NCBI RefSeq assembly: GCF_000612725.1
Contig: NZ_HG964450.1
Span: 663,644 to 727,643, forward strand
DNA: 64,000 bases
Origin: Mycolicibacterium austroafricanum
Lineage (GTDB): Bacteria; Actinomycetota; Actinomycetes; Mycobacteriales; Mycobacteriaceae
Direction: 5' to 3'
Both the position numbers and the translations under genes were made by a program. Under the pieces are notes generated by a model. It had not been told where the DNA came from. It made no database searches and was given only the letters and a program-made list of their open reading frames with translations. This document shows positions 53,146-61,678 of the stretch, piece after piece. Position 1 is the first letter of the stretch, and the number at the start of each line of letters is the position of its first letter.

Positions 53146-54009
53146 CTACCGCTGCAGCAACTCCAGCAGGTACGCCCCGTAACCGGACTTGAGCAGGGTT
53201 TTTGCCCGCGCCTCCAGCGCGTCGTCGTCGATGAAACCTACCCGCCACGCCACCTCTTCGGGCATGCTGATCTTGAGTCCCTGCCTGCGCTCTATGGTCC
53301 TGACGAAGTCGGCGGCGTCCAGCAGGGAGTCGAACGTACCGGTGTCCAGCCATGCCGTTCCCCTGGCCAGCACTTCGACGCTGAGCCGGCCCTGGTTCAG
53401 GTAGGTCTGGTTGACCTCGGTGATCTCGTATTCACCGCGGGCCGATTTCCGCAGCCCGCGGGCGATCTCGATGACGTCGTTGTCGTAGAAGTACAGCCCC
53501 GGCACCGCATAATGCGATTTCGGGGTCGCCGGCTTCTCCTCCAGCGACAGCGCCGTGCCGTCCTCGGCGAACTCGACCACGCCGTAGGCTGACGGGTTGG
53601 CCACCCAGTATGCGAATATCGCTCCGCCACTGACGTTCTGAAAGCGCTGCAGGCTGGTTCCCAGGCCGGGGCCGTAGAAGATGTTGTCTCCCAACACCAG
53701 TGCCACCGAGTCGGTGCCAATGTGCGATGCCCCGATCACGAACGCCTGCGCGAGGCCGTCCGGCTCGTCCTGAACCGCATAGCTCAGGTTGACGCCGAAA
53801 TCCGATCCGTCGCCCAGCAGCCGACGAAAGTCCGCGGCGTCGTGCGCCGTGGTGATCACCAGGATGTCGCGGATGCCCGCCATCATCAGCGTGGACAGCG
53901 GGTAGTAGACCAGCGGTTTGTCGTATACCGGCACCAGCTGTTTGCTGATGCCCAGGGTGATCGGGTACAGCCGGGTGCCCGATCCGCCGGCCAGGATGAT
54001 GCCGCGCAT
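53146..54009 (-). CDS. rmlA: Glucose-1-phosphate thymidylyltransferase RmlA
   Basis: The 287-residue protein has the nucleotidyltransferase signature [20 protein letters not shown] with the following [20 protein letters not shown], then [49 protein letters not shown] and the C-terminal [13 protein letters not shown]. These are the residues that bind dTTP and glucose 1-phosphate. RmlA makes dTDP-glucose, the first step to dTDP-rhamnose for the arabinogalactan linker, and is essential in mycobacteria (Rv0334). Its ATG shares one base with the upstream stop (TGATG), so translation is coupled to the NTF2-like gene. Confidence 0.97.
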   Translation of the reverse strand: MRGIILAGGSGTRLYPITLGISKQLVPVYDKPLVYYPLSTLMMAGIRDILVITTAHDAADFRRLLGDGSDFGVNLSYAVQDEPDGLAQAFVIGASHIGTDSVALVLGDNIFYGPGLGTSLQRFQNVSGGAIFAYWVANPSAYGVVEFAEDGTALSLEEKPATPKSHYAVPGLYFYDNDVIEIARGLRKSARGEYEITEVNQTYLNQGRLSVEVLARGTAWLDTGTFDSLLDAADFVRTIERRQGLKISMPEEVAWRVGFIDDDALEARAKTLLKSGYGAYLLELLQR

Positions 54010-54377
54010 CAGCCGGTGAGATCCGCTTCGGTCAGTTCGGTCGCCGCGAGCGCAGCGGCGAGATCGGGATGCCGGAACACCGACGTGATGTGGTCGTGCA
54101 CCACCCGGAAGGCCGAAGCCTCCGTGCCGGTCTCCCCGGTCACCGAGATCGTCTGCTGCTCGACGACCACCACACCGTCGTGGACGTACATCCGACCCGG
54201 CTCGATCTTGACGTCGAGCGCCTGCGCCCACTCCCGCAGGGCGGCATGCCCCTGGCCCGCGCCGCCGGCGTCGCCGATCTCGATGTCGTCGCTGGAGAGC
54301 TCCAGCAGGGTGTCGAGGTCGGCGGCATTGAGCGCGTCGTGCCAGGCGAGGACGGTGGCCAGTTCCGAAGTGGTCAT
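54009..54377 (-). CDS. NTF2/SnoaL-like protein (Rv0333-type)
   Basis: The 122-residue protein has the small cone-shaped NTF2 fold pattern: [20 protein letters not shown] near residues 9-28, [20 protein letters not shown], and strands [13 protein letters not shown] and [17 protein letters not shown]. Such proteins bind or isomerise small hydrophobic compounds or serve as accessory folds; the catalytic Asp of SnoaL cyclases is not obvious. ATG 54377 matches the domain start; an upstream in-frame start at 54419 is less likely. It is translationally coupled to rmlA, as Rv0333 is beside rmlA in M. tuberculosis. Confidence 0.78.
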   Translation of the reverse strand: MTTSELATVLAWHDALNAADLDTLLELSSDDIEIGDAGGAGQGHAALREWAQALDVKIEPGRMYVHDGVVVVEQQTISVTGETGTEASAFRVVHDHITSVFRHPDLAAALAATELTEADLTG

Positions 54378-54394
54378 GTCGCGAAGGTACCTAC

Positions 54395-55141
54395 TCAGAA
54401 CGGGGTGCGCTCCAGCCACCCGTCCCAGACGGCGGCATCCCCGAGCATCTCAAGCCCGGCGTCGGCGGCGGTCTTGCGCCGCACCGCCGCCAGCAGGAGC
54501 CCGGTGACCGGTCCGCGCAGCGCCACGCTGCTCTTGCTGTGGCTGTGCGACCAGGACAGCCCGTCCTCGTCGTGTGCGATGGTCCACTCCCCCGTCGGGC
54601 CCAGTTTCTCCTCGCTGGCGTGCAGATGGATGGATTGCCCACGGTCCAGGGCCGGGGGGTGCCGTCTGTCGACGGTGGCCAGTTCGATCCACTCGCTGAG
54701 ACAGTCGGCGGCGAAATCGGCGGGCAGCTCGAAGTCCGCCCCCAGCGCCAGCGCGGCGTCGGCGCGGTGCACGGCCGTCTCGTGCACGCGTCTGCGGATC
54801 CACCAGCCCGCCGGCCTGGGGCCCACAAACGTCCACACCCGCGCATCGGCGCCGACGTGGTCGACGGCGTCGATGACCATCTGGGCGCCGCGCTGGAACC
54901 ACTCGATTGCGGCGTCGTGGTCGTCGGGCGGTTTGCCGTCGCGCACCTCGCGCGGATCCAGTGGTTGGTTGCGTCGCTCGCTGATGATCTGGGCGGCCCA
55001 ACGGTTTCCGCGCCCCACGTGGCGGTAGAGCTGTTTGAGCGTCCACTCCCCACACGTGGGCACCGGGGTCGCCGGGTCTGCCGGTCGGATCAGGTCACCG
55101 AAGGCTCGAGTCTGCTCGAGCAAGGCTGCTCGGAAGTCCAC
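54395..55141 (-). CDS. Maleylpyruvate isomerase-family (mycothiol-dependent type) protein
   Basis: The 248-residue protein has a DinB-like bundle with TCGEWTLKQLYRHVGRGNRW near residues 28-47 (metal His) and RRRVHETAVHRADAALALG near 115-133 with the H-x-x-x-H metal pair, and a C-terminal SCP2-like domain ending LLLAAVRRKTAADAGLEMLG. This is the two-domain form of mycothiol-dependent transferases and isomerases in actinobacteria (similar to Rv0332). The substrate is unknown. GTG 55141 starts two bases after the P450 stop; a GTG at 55198 would overlap the P450 gene by 55 bases. Confidence 0.8.
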   Translation of the reverse strand: MDFRAALLEQTRAFGDLIRPADPATPVPTCGEWTLKQLYRHVGRGNRWAAQIISERRNQPLDPREVRDGKPPDDHDAAIEWFQRGAQMVIDAVDHVGADARVWTFVGPRPAGWWIRRRVHETAVHRADAALALGADFELPADFAADCLSEWIELATVDRRHPPALDRGQSIHLHASEEKLGPTGEWTIAHDEDGLSWSHSHSKSSVALRGPVTGLLLAAVRRKTAADAGLEMLGDAAVWDGWLERTPF

Positions 55142-55143
55142 CT

Positions 55144-56475
55144 CTACGAACCTAGCGCGGCGCGCGCGGTTCCAAGTGTGATCGGCAAGGTTGACCACCC
55201 TCTCAGCACCCTGGTGTCGCGGCGGCTGCCCTGACCGGCCAGCCGGGCATCCGGGTAGCGCTCGAAGAAGGTCCGCAGTCCGACCTCGCCCTCGGCCCGG
55301 GCCAGCGCCGCGCCCAGGCAGAAGTGCCTGCCGCCCGAGAACGACAGGTGCCGTCCGGCGTTGTCGCGTTCGATGTCGAACCGGTGCGGGTCGGTGAACA
55401 CCTCCGGGTCCCGGTTGGCGCCGGCGAGGTGGAGGATGACGAGCTCACCGCGCTTGATCTCGGTCCCGCCGATGGTGACGTCCCTGCGGGCGAAGCGGGC
55501 GCTCATCTGCACGGGCGAGTCGAGCCTCAGGATCTCCTCGACCGCGTTGGGCCACAGCTCGGGGCGGGCCGCCAGCGTCTCCAGATGCCCGGGCGTCTCC
55601 AGCAGCATCCGGATACCGTTGCCCAGCAGGTTCACCGTGGTCTCGAAGCCGGCGGCCAGCACCAGCCCCGCGGTGGCCTGCAGCTCGCGATCGGTCAGCC
55701 GGCTGTCTTCGTCGGCGGCCTGACTGGCCTGCATCAGCTGGCTCATCAGGTCGTCGCCCGGATTGCGGCGCAGCTCGTCGAGATGGCCGCCGAGCCATTC
55801 GTTGAATCCGACGAGGCCCTCGTGCACCTGGGTGTACTGCCGCCAGGACAGTCCGATGTCGAGGCTGGGCGCGCCGAGCTCACCGAAGTGCAGGATGTGC
55901 TGGCGGTCGCGTTCGGGGACGCCGAGGATGTCGCTGATCACCGCGACCGGCAACTGCGAGCAGTACCGCTCGACGATGTCCACCACCCCGGATTCGCGTT
56001 CCAGGTCGTCGAGGAGGTCGTTGGCGGTCTGCTGGACCCGCTCGCGCAGCGCCGCCACGGCCCGCGTGGTGAACACCGAGGACACCAGCTTGCGGCACCG
56101 GGTGTGGTCGGGCGGTTCGATGGACAGCAGCGACGGCGGCTCGATCGGATGCAGCAGGCCCGGATGGGTCTTGCGGTTGATCCACTGCAGCGGTTTGGGC
56201 AGACCCGCACCGAGCGAGGACACCCGGAAATCGTCGGAGCGCAGGATCTCGTTGACCGCCCGGTGGTCGACGCTCATCAGCACCGCCCGGCACCGGATCA
56301 CCGGCCCGCGACCGCGCAGTTCGTCGGCGAACGCGGCGGGGTCGGCGCGCACTGCGGGATCGGCGATCAGCCGGGCCTGCGGGTCCTCTCCGCGACGGAC
56401 GGCGACCTTGGACAAGCCGCGAATGACGCCGTGCAGGGCCAGCCACCGGATGCGCTGCTGCAGATCGGCCGCCAT
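55144..56475 (-). CDS. Cytochrome P450
   Basis: The 443-residue protein has the P450 hallmarks: the I-helix AGFETTVNLLGNGIRMLL near residue 267, the ExxR motif in NAVEEILRLDSPVQM near 305, RRDVTIGGTEIKRGELVIL, and the heme loop FSGGRHFCLGAALARAEGE near 375 with the Cys ligand. It needs ferredoxin partners, none of which is encoded nearby. The substrate is unknown. The ATG shares one base with the upstream DUF1330 stop (TGATG), and the downstream gene starts two bases after its own stop, so it is expressed within a tight operon from udgA to rmlA. Confidence 0.95.
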   Translation of the reverse strand: MAADLQQRIRWLALHGVIRGLSKVAVRRGEDPQARLIADPAVRADPAAFADELRGRGPVIRCRAVLMSVDHRAVNEILRSDDFRVSSLGAGLPKPLQWINRKTHPGLLHPIEPPSLLSIEPPDHTRCRKLVSSVFTTRAVAALRERVQQTANDLLDDLERESGVVDIVERYCSQLPVAVISDILGVPERDRQHILHFGELGAPSLDIGLSWRQYTQVHEGLVGFNEWLGGHLDELRRNPGDDLMSQLMQASQAADEDSRLTDRELQATAGLVLAAGFETTVNLLGNGIRMLLETPGHLETLAARPELWPNAVEEILRLDSPVQMSARFARRDVTIGGTEIKRGELVILHLAGANRDPEVFTDPHRFDIERDNAGRHLSFSGGRHFCLGAALARAEGEVGLRTFFERYPDARLAGQGSRRDTRVLRGWSTLPITLGTARAALGS

Positions 56476-56798
56476 CAGTTCAGCTTAAGCAGGGGCCGCA
56501 GATCATCCAAGCGGTCGAACAGGTGCCAGATGTAGGACGACGACCCGTTCTCGCGGTGGGCGTGCAGGTCGGCCAGCTCGGGGTCGTCGCGATAGCTGTC
56601 GAAGGCCTCCCTGGACTCCCACTCGACGAGGATCAGCACCGTGCGGGGTGCGATGTCGCCGGTGACGGACTCCTGGAACCGGCCGAGCGCGACGACGCGT
56701 CCGCCGTGCTTGGCGACCTCGGCCGGCGAACGTTTCGAGTAGGCCAGGTATTCGTCGCGGTCGGCGATGTCGAACAGGTTCAGCGCGTAGACAGCCAT
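56475..56798 (-). CDS. DUF1330-like small protein
   Basis: The 107-residue protein has a ferredoxin-like dimeric alpha/beta-barrel pattern: MAVYALNLFDIADRDEYLAY, GGRVVALGRFQESVTGDIAP, VLILVEWESREAFDSYRDDP. These match DUF1330, whose members are small cytoplasmic proteins without clear activity. A possible role is as a partner of the coupled P450, since similar dimeric barrels handle reactive intermediates; this is inference. ATG 56798 lies nine bases after the udgA stop codon. Confidence 0.8.
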   Translation of the reverse strand: MAVYALNLFDIADRDEYLAYSKRSPAEVAKHGGRVVALGRFQESVTGDIAPRTVLILVEWESREAFDSYRDDPELADLHAHRENGSSSYIWHLFDRLDDLRPLLKLN

Positions 56799-56807
56799 GC
56801 GGCGACG

Positions 56808-58148
56808 CTACGCCGCCGCCGGTTCTCCACCGAAGCGTCCCAGCGCGAACACCTGCCAGCCCGCCTGCTGCCACTGTCCGACGTCGAGGCAGTTGCGGCC
56901 GTCCACAACGACTTTCGCCCGCACCGTGTCGGCGAGCAGCACGGGGTCGAGCTCGACGAACTCGCGCCATTCGGTGAGGACCAGGACCGCGTCGGCGCGG
57001 TCGCAGGCCTCGACCACGGTGGTCGCGTAGTTCAGGGTGGGAAACAGCCGCCGGGAGTTCTCGATCGCCTGCGGGTCGTAGACGTTGACGGTGGCGCCGT
57101 TGAGTTGCAGCATTCCGGCGACGTTGAGCGCGGGTGAGTCCCGCACGTCGTCGGACTCCGGCTTGAACGCCGCGCCGAGCACCGCCGTGTTGGCGCCCAG
57201 CAGCGAGCCTCCGCACGCCTTGGTGGCCAGTTCGACCATCCGGGTGCGGCGACGCATGTTGATGCTGTCCACCTCGCGCAGGAACGTCAGCGCGTGGTTG
57301 GCGCCGAGCTCACCGGCGCGGGCCATGAATGCGCGGATGTCCTTGGGGAGACAGCCGCCGCCGAATCCGAGGCCGGCGTTGAGAAACCGGCGGCCGATGC
57401 GGGCGTCGTGGCCGAGCGCGTCGGCCAGCAGCGTGACGTCGGCGTCGACGGCCTCGCACACCTCCGAGATGGCGTTGATGAACGAGATCTTGGTGGCCAG
57501 GAACGCGTTGGCCGACACCTTGACCAGCTCGGCAGTCTGCAGGTCGGCGATCAGGAACGGCACCCCCGCAGCGAGCAGCGGAGCGTACATCTCCCGCAGC
57601 ACCGGTTCGGCTAGTTGTGAATCTCTTTGCACCCCAAGCACAATGCGGTCGGGGTGCAGGGTGTCCGCCACAGCGAACCCCTCCCGCAGGAACTCCGGGT
57701 TCCACGCCACCTCGACGGTGACGCCCTCCGGAGCGAGGCCTGCGGCACGCACACTCAGGTCTGCTGCGGTGCCCACCGGCACCGTCGACTTGCCCACGAT
57801 CACCGCCGGACGGGTCAGCAGCGGCACCAGGGTGTCGATCACGGCGTAGACGTGCCGCAGGTCGGCACCGTATTCGCCCTTCTTCTGCGGTGTTCCGACG
57901 CCGAGGAAATGCACGTCGGCGAATCCCGCCGCCTCGGCGTAGTCGGTGGTGAACCGCAACCGACCGGCATCGATGTTGCGCTGCAACATCTCTCGCAGAC
58001 CAGGCTCGTAGAACGGCACCTCGCCGCCGGAGAGCTTGGCAACCTTACCGGCGTCGATGTCGACACCGAGAACGTCGTGGCCGAGCTCGGCCATCCCTGC
58101 GGCGTGGGTCGCGCCCAGATAGCCGGTCCCGAAGACGGTGCACCGCAT
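56808..58148 (-). CDS. udgA: UDP-glucose 6-dehydrogenase
   Basis: The 446-residue protein starts MRCTVFGTGYLGATHAAGMA with the NAD-binding GxGxxG, has VGVGTPQKKGEYGADLRHVY, KSTVPVGTAADL, WNPEFLREGFAVAD with the catalytic-region Glu, and the catalytic Cys in FGGGCLPKDIRAFM near residue 266. It oxidises UDP-glucose to UDP-glucuronate in two NAD-dependent steps, and it fits Rv0322 (udgA). ATG 58148 gives the canonical N-terminus. It heads a six-gene co-oriented set ending in rmlA, so two sugar-nucleotide enzymes bracket the set. Confidence 0.95.
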   Translation of the reverse strand: MRCTVFGTGYLGATHAAGMAELGHDVLGVDIDAGKVAKLSGGEVPFYEPGLREMLQRNIDAGRLRFTTDYAEAAGFADVHFLGVGTPQKKGEYGADLRHVYAVIDTLVPLLTRPAVIVGKSTVPVGTAADLSVRAAGLAPEGVTVEVAWNPEFLREGFAVADTLHPDRIVLGVQRDSQLAEPVLREMYAPLLAAGVPFLIADLQTAELVKVSANAFLATKISFINAISEVCEAVDADVTLLADALGHDARIGRRFLNAGLGFGGGCLPKDIRAFMARAGELGANHALTFLREVDSINMRRRTRMVELATKACGGSLLGANTAVLGAAFKPESDDVRDSPALNVAGMLQLNGATVNVYDPQAIENSRRLFPTLNYATTVVEACDRADAVLVLTEWREFVELDPVLLADTVRAKVVVDGRNCLDVGQWQQAGWQVFALGRFGGEPAAA

Positions 58149-58229
58149 ACCGCCTGTATAGGCAGCCCCGGTGAGCTGACCGCTACGCGACACTGAGCGC
58201 CAGGCCAACGGCAGGTGACGAATACCCGC

Positions 58230-58583
58230 TCAGGACCGATCGGCACCCGTGAGGTCGAGCGCGATGTCGACCAGCATGTCCTCTTGCCCACCGATCATTC
58301 CTCGTCGTCCGGCCTCTTCGAGGAGCGTGCAGGCGTCGATGTGGTAGCGGGCGGCCGCCTCGGCGTGACGCAGAAAGCTGGAGTACACCCCGGCGTAACC
58401 CAAGGTCAGCGTTTCCCGGTCGACGCGCACCGGACGGTCCTGTAGCGGCCGGACCAGATCGTCGGCGGCATCCTGCAGTGCATGCACCAGCGGTCCGTCG
58501 CTGCGCAGGATCTTCATCATCAGGTCGGTGCCGACGTCCCCGGAGCCGAGGATCGCCACCGGGCACTTGACTGTCGGTGTCAT
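58230..58583 (-). pseudogene. Fused remnant: acetaldehyde dehydrogenase N-terminus joined to 4-hydroxy-2-oxovalerate aldolase C-terminus
   Basis: Only 117 residues are encoded. Residues 1-30, with [20 protein letters not shown], are the NAD-binding start of acylating acetaldehyde dehydrogenase (HsaG/MhpF). From about residue 38 the sequence is the end of 4-hydroxy-2-oxovalerate aldolase (HsaF/MhpE): [38 protein letters not shown] and [14 protein letters not shown]. The usual gene order is hydratase, dehydrogenase, aldolase, and the hydratase lies just upstream here. An in-frame deletion of about 1.6 kb within these two genes explains the remnant, with the joint near 58464-58493. Neither active site survives. 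The frame is open, so a small protein may still be made. Confidence 0.85.
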
Positions 58584-58590
58584 CACGTCC

Positions 58591-59379
58591 TCAGGTGAAG
58601 GTCACCGACACGGTGCCCAGCCCGCTGACGGCGGCCGACGCGTCGTCCCCGGGTTCGACGAACGCGGCGGTCGTAAACGAACCGGACATGACGAACTGGC
58701 CCGGCTGCAGCGCCACATTGAACGGGGCGAGCGCGTTGGCCAGCCAGGCCACCGCCGCGGCGGGATCCCCGAGAACGGCGGAACCGAGCCCGGTGTCGAT
58801 CTCGGTTCCGTTCAGACACAGCGATGCTCGCGCCGATGCCAGTTCCACGTCGTCGGTGAAGGGCAGCCACGGCCCCAACACCACCGCGCCCGAGCTGGCG
58901 TTGTCTGCCACCGTGTCGCACAGCGTCAGCTTCCAGTCCGCGATCCGGCTGTCGACGATCTCCAGGGCGGCCGCGACCGCACCGGTGGCGGCCCGCACCT
59001 GCTGCACTGTGATTCCTGGGCCGCGTAACGGCTGGTCGAGCAGGAACGCCACCTCGGGCTCGACACGCGGCGCGCAGAACCGGTTGCGCGGCAGTGTCGC
59101 TCCGGACGGCACGACCATGTCGTCGAGGAGGTAGCCGAAGTCCGGTTGGTCGACGCCGAGCAGGGTCTGCATGGGCTCCGAGGTGAGCCCGATCTTGCGC
59201 CCCACGACGATACGGCCCTGGTCCACCCGTTTGGCGAGGTTGACCTGTTGAATCGCGTAGGCGTCGGCGATGTCCATCTGCGGATACCGTTGTGTCAGTT
59301 GGCCGATCGGGGCGGCGTCGGCATCTGCGACGGCGAGCAGGTCGGCAGCGTGCTCGATCAGGTCGCGGGGCATCGTCAT
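58591..59379 (-). CDS. 2-hydroxypenta-2,4-dienoate (2-keto-4-pentenoate) hydratase
   Basis: The 262-residue protein belongs to the MhpD/HsaE hydratase branch of the FAH superfamily. It has [20 protein letters not shown] near residue 37, [40 protein letters not shown] with the metal-binding Glu residues near 105, [16 protein letters not shown] with another metal ligand, and [13 protein letters not shown]. It adds water to 2-hydroxypentadienoate, giving 4-hydroxy-2-oxovalerate, the substrate of the aldolase that is deleted downstream. The ATG at 59379 overlaps the TetR stop by four bases. Confidence 0.92.
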   Translation of the reverse strand: MTMPRDLIEHAADLLAVADADAAPIGQLTQRYPQMDIADAYAIQQVNLAKRVDQGRIVVGRKIGLTSEPMQTLLGVDQPDFGYLLDDMVVPSGATLPRNRFCAPRVEPEVAFLLDQPLRGPGITVQQVRAATGAVAAALEIVDSRIADWKLTLCDTVADNASSGAVVLGPWLPFTDDVELASARASLCLNGTEIDTGLGSAVLGDPAAAVAWLANALAPFNVALQPGQFVMSGSFTTAAFVEPGDDASAAVSGLGTVSVTFT

Positions 59380-60002
59380 CGGTTGTTCTCCTCGATCATC
59401 CGCAGGGCGGTGTCATAGAGCGCCTGACCGTGCAGCGCGAAGAGAGCCATGAGATCCACCGTGTCGCCGCCGATCTCCTTGGCGATGAACAACCCGTCGG
59501 CACCGGCGATGGCATAGGTCGACAGGTGGCGCACCTGCTCCTCGGACAGGTCCAGACCCAGGTCACGGATGCTGGTCGCAAGGGCGGCGAACGCCTGCTC
59601 GCGGACCTGGATGAACATGGCCCGCGCCTTGGGTTCGACCGGACGGCGTTCCAGGGCGAGCATCAACCCGAGGCGCAGGAAGTCCGGCGAGTCCAGGACC
59701 GCTTTGGCGGTGCCCATCGCGACTTCCATCAACCGGTCCCGCGCCATCACGTCGTCGGGCAACTGCCAGACGGTCAGCCAGTTGGCGAAGCTGCGTTCGA
59801 TGACGGCGGCGATCAGGTCGTCTTTGTCCTTGAAATGCCAGTAGATGGAACTGGCGGGTAGACCGCATTTGGCGCTCACCGCGCCGATGCTCGTGCCCTC
59901 GTAGCCCCGTTCGGCGGCGATCTCGGTCGCCGCGTCGAGGATCCGCCTGCGGGACAGCTCTCCGTCGGCGCGCCGCTGACGGCGCTTCGGCTGGTCCGTC
60001 AT
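59376..60002 (-). CDS. TetR-family regulator of the aromatic cluster
   Basis: The 208-residue protein has a basic N-terminus (KRRQRRADGE) and a TetR DNA-binding domain: RRRILDAATEIAAERGYEGT, SIGAVSAKCGLPASSIYWHF, then KDKDDLIAAVI. The helical ligand domain follows. It is the first gene of the minus-strand operon, and a strong inverted repeat (60030-60065) lies 28 bases upstream, between it and the divergent monooxygenase gene. It probably represses both sides until an aromatic substrate or its CoA or ring-cleavage product binds. Confidence 0.9.
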   Translation of the reverse strand: MTDQPKRRQRRADGELSRRRILDAATEIAAERGYEGTSIGAVSAKCGLPASSIYWHFKDKDDLIAAVIERSFANWLTVWQLPDDVMARDRLMEVAMGTAKAVLDSPDFLRLGLMLALERRPVEPKARAMFIQVREQAFAALATSIRDLGLDLSEEQVRHLSTYAIAGADGLFIAKEIGGDTVDLMALFALHGQALYDTALRMIEENNR

Positions 60003-60029
60003 GACTGATTCATCTCCGCTTCTTGACTC

Positions 60030-60065
60030 TGTAGTGATCGCTACATTACCGTAGCGATCACTACA
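60030..60065. promoter_or_regulatory. Double TetR operator of the aromatic cluster
   Basis: TGTAGTGATCGCTAC (60030-60044) and GTAGCGATCACTACA (60051-60065) are exact 15-base inverted repeats around ATTACC. Each arm is itself nearly palindromic (GTAGYGATCRCTAC), so the site can hold two TetR dimers about 21 bases apart. It lies 28 bases before the regulator start and 51 bases before the monooxygenase start. Confidence 0.8.
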
Positions 60066-60115
60066 GCTCAAGTTCGCGGCCGACCGGGCGGCGACATTCG
60101 GATAGCGAGACAGTC

Positions 60116-61678
60116 ATGGATGACTCATCGACCTATGACGTGGCGATCGTCGGGTACGGCCCGGTGGGCGCCACCGCGGCCAACCTTCTGGGCCGGAGAG
60201 GGCTCAAAGTCGTTGTCATCGAGCGTGATCCGGACATCTACTTCCGGGCCCGGGCCATCTCGACCGACGAGGAGGTGATGCGGATCTGGCAGCAGATCGG
60301 GCTGGCCGAACAACTCAACGCCGAGATGCAGCCCGGCTGCGGTGCCGACTTCGTCGACGCCGACGGTAGGAGTTTCGTCAAGCTGCTTCCCGCGGACCGC
60401 GGAAACGGACACCCTCCGCAGCAGTTCATCTACCAGCCCGCGGTGGACAAGACGCTGCGCGCCGGCGTCGACCGCTTTCCCAACGTCACGGTGCTGCTGC
60501 GACACGAATGCCTGCGTCTGGTGCCCCGCACCGACGATGTCGAGTTGATGCTCGCCGACCTCTCCGAAGACCAGTTCAAACGGATCCGCGCCACCTATGT
60601 GATTGCCGCCGACGGCGGGTCGAGCGCAGTTCGCGGGCAGCTGGGAATCGGTTTCACCGGGAGCACCTACTCCGAGCGCTGGATCGTCATCGACACCAAG
60701 GTGCTCAGGGAGTGGCCCGGTCACGACAGACTGCGGTTCCACTGCAACCCGGCCCGCCCGACCGTCGATTGCCCAACTCCGCTCGGGCACCACCGGTGGG
60801 AGTTCCCGGTCCGCGACGAGGAGGACGAGCGGGACCTCCTCACCGAGGATGCCATCTGGAAAGTCCTGCACGGCCAGGGAATCTCGAAGGACGACGTCGA
60901 GATCATCGGCTTCGCCTGCTACAGCCATCACGTCCGGTTCGCGGACCGGTGGCGGGTGGGCCGGATCTTCCTCGCCGGCGACGCGGCGCACGCCATGCCG
61001 CCGTGGATCGGCCAGGGCATGTGCGCCGGCGTGCGTGATGTCGGCAATCTGTGCTGGAAGCTGGAGGCTGTGCTGACCGGGGCAATGCCCGAGTCGGTGC
61101 TCGACAGCTACCAGGCCGAACGGCTGCCGCACGTCCGGGAGGTCACGCAGCGCGCAGTCAAGGTCGGGCGCCTCATCATCGAGCGGAATCCCCTGCGCGC
61201 CAACATCCGTAACCACTTCTTCCGAGCCGCGAGCAGGCTGCCGTTCTTCACCGCCTGGCTGCGCGACCACCGCTGGCTCCCCGACGCCCGGTACCGGGCC
61301 GGCCTGCTGACTTCCGACCGCCACCCCGCGGTGGGCTGGCTGATCCCGCAGCCCTGGGCCGTCGACGAGAAGGGTGACCGGGTGCGCCTCGACGACGTCC
61401 TGGCCGGCGGTTGGACGGTACTGCACATCGGCCCGGAAAGCCTTTGGCGGTCTTGGCGATCGGCCGGCGTACCGGTGATCGCCATCGCCCCACCGGGCAG
61501 TGCGCCGGCACCGGGTCGCATCGTCGACCGCGACGGCACGTTGATCCGCTGGATACAGACCAAGAAGGCCACCGTCGTGGTGGTGCGGCCCGACGGATTC
61601 GTCTACGCCGCCGCCGCAGATCAGCCGTTGCCGGCGCCGCCGGCCGGATTCACCCCTCGAGTGAGGCAGCAAGCATGA
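60116..61678 (+). CDS. FAD-dependent aromatic monooxygenase (MhpA-like)
   Basis: The 520-residue protein has the group A flavin hydroxylase motifs: VAIVGYGPVGATAANLLGRR near residue 10 (GxGxxG), ARAISTDEEVMRIWQ, VIAADGGSSAVRGQLG (DG motif) near 164, and RVGRIFLAGDAAHAMPP (GD motif) near 280. The C-terminal thioredoxin-like domain is also present. By cluster context it ortho-hydroxylates a phenolic acid such as 3-(3-hydroxyphenyl)propionate to a catechol using NAD(P)H and oxygen. The true substrate is unknown. Its stop overlaps the hydrolase ATG (ATGA). Transcription is controlled from the double operator upstream. Confidence 0.9.
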   Translation: MDDSSTYDVAIVGYGPVGATAANLLGRRGLKVVVIERDPDIYFRARAISTDEEVMRIWQQIGLAEQLNAEMQPGCGADFVDADGRSFVKLLPADRGNGHPPQQFIYQPAVDKTLRAGVDRFPNVTVLLRHECLRLVPRTDDVELMLADLSEDQFKRIRATYVIAADGGSSAVRGQLGIGFTGSTYSERWIVIDTKVLREWPGHDRLRFHCNPARPTVDCPTPLGHHRWEFPVRDEEDERDLLTEDAIWKVLHGQGISKDDVEIIGFACYSHHVRFADRWRVGRIFLAGDAAHAMPPWIGQGMCAGVRDVGNLCWKLEAVLTGAMPESVLDSYQAERLPHVREVTQRAVKVGRLIIERNPLRANIRNHFFRAASRLPFFTAWLRDHRWLPDARYRAGLLTSDRHPAVGWLIPQPWAVDEKGDRVRLDDVLAGGWTVLHIGPESLWRSWRSAGVPVIAIAPPGSAPAPGRIVDRDGTLIRWIQTKKATVVVVRPDGFVYAAAADQPLPAPPAGFTPRVRQQA

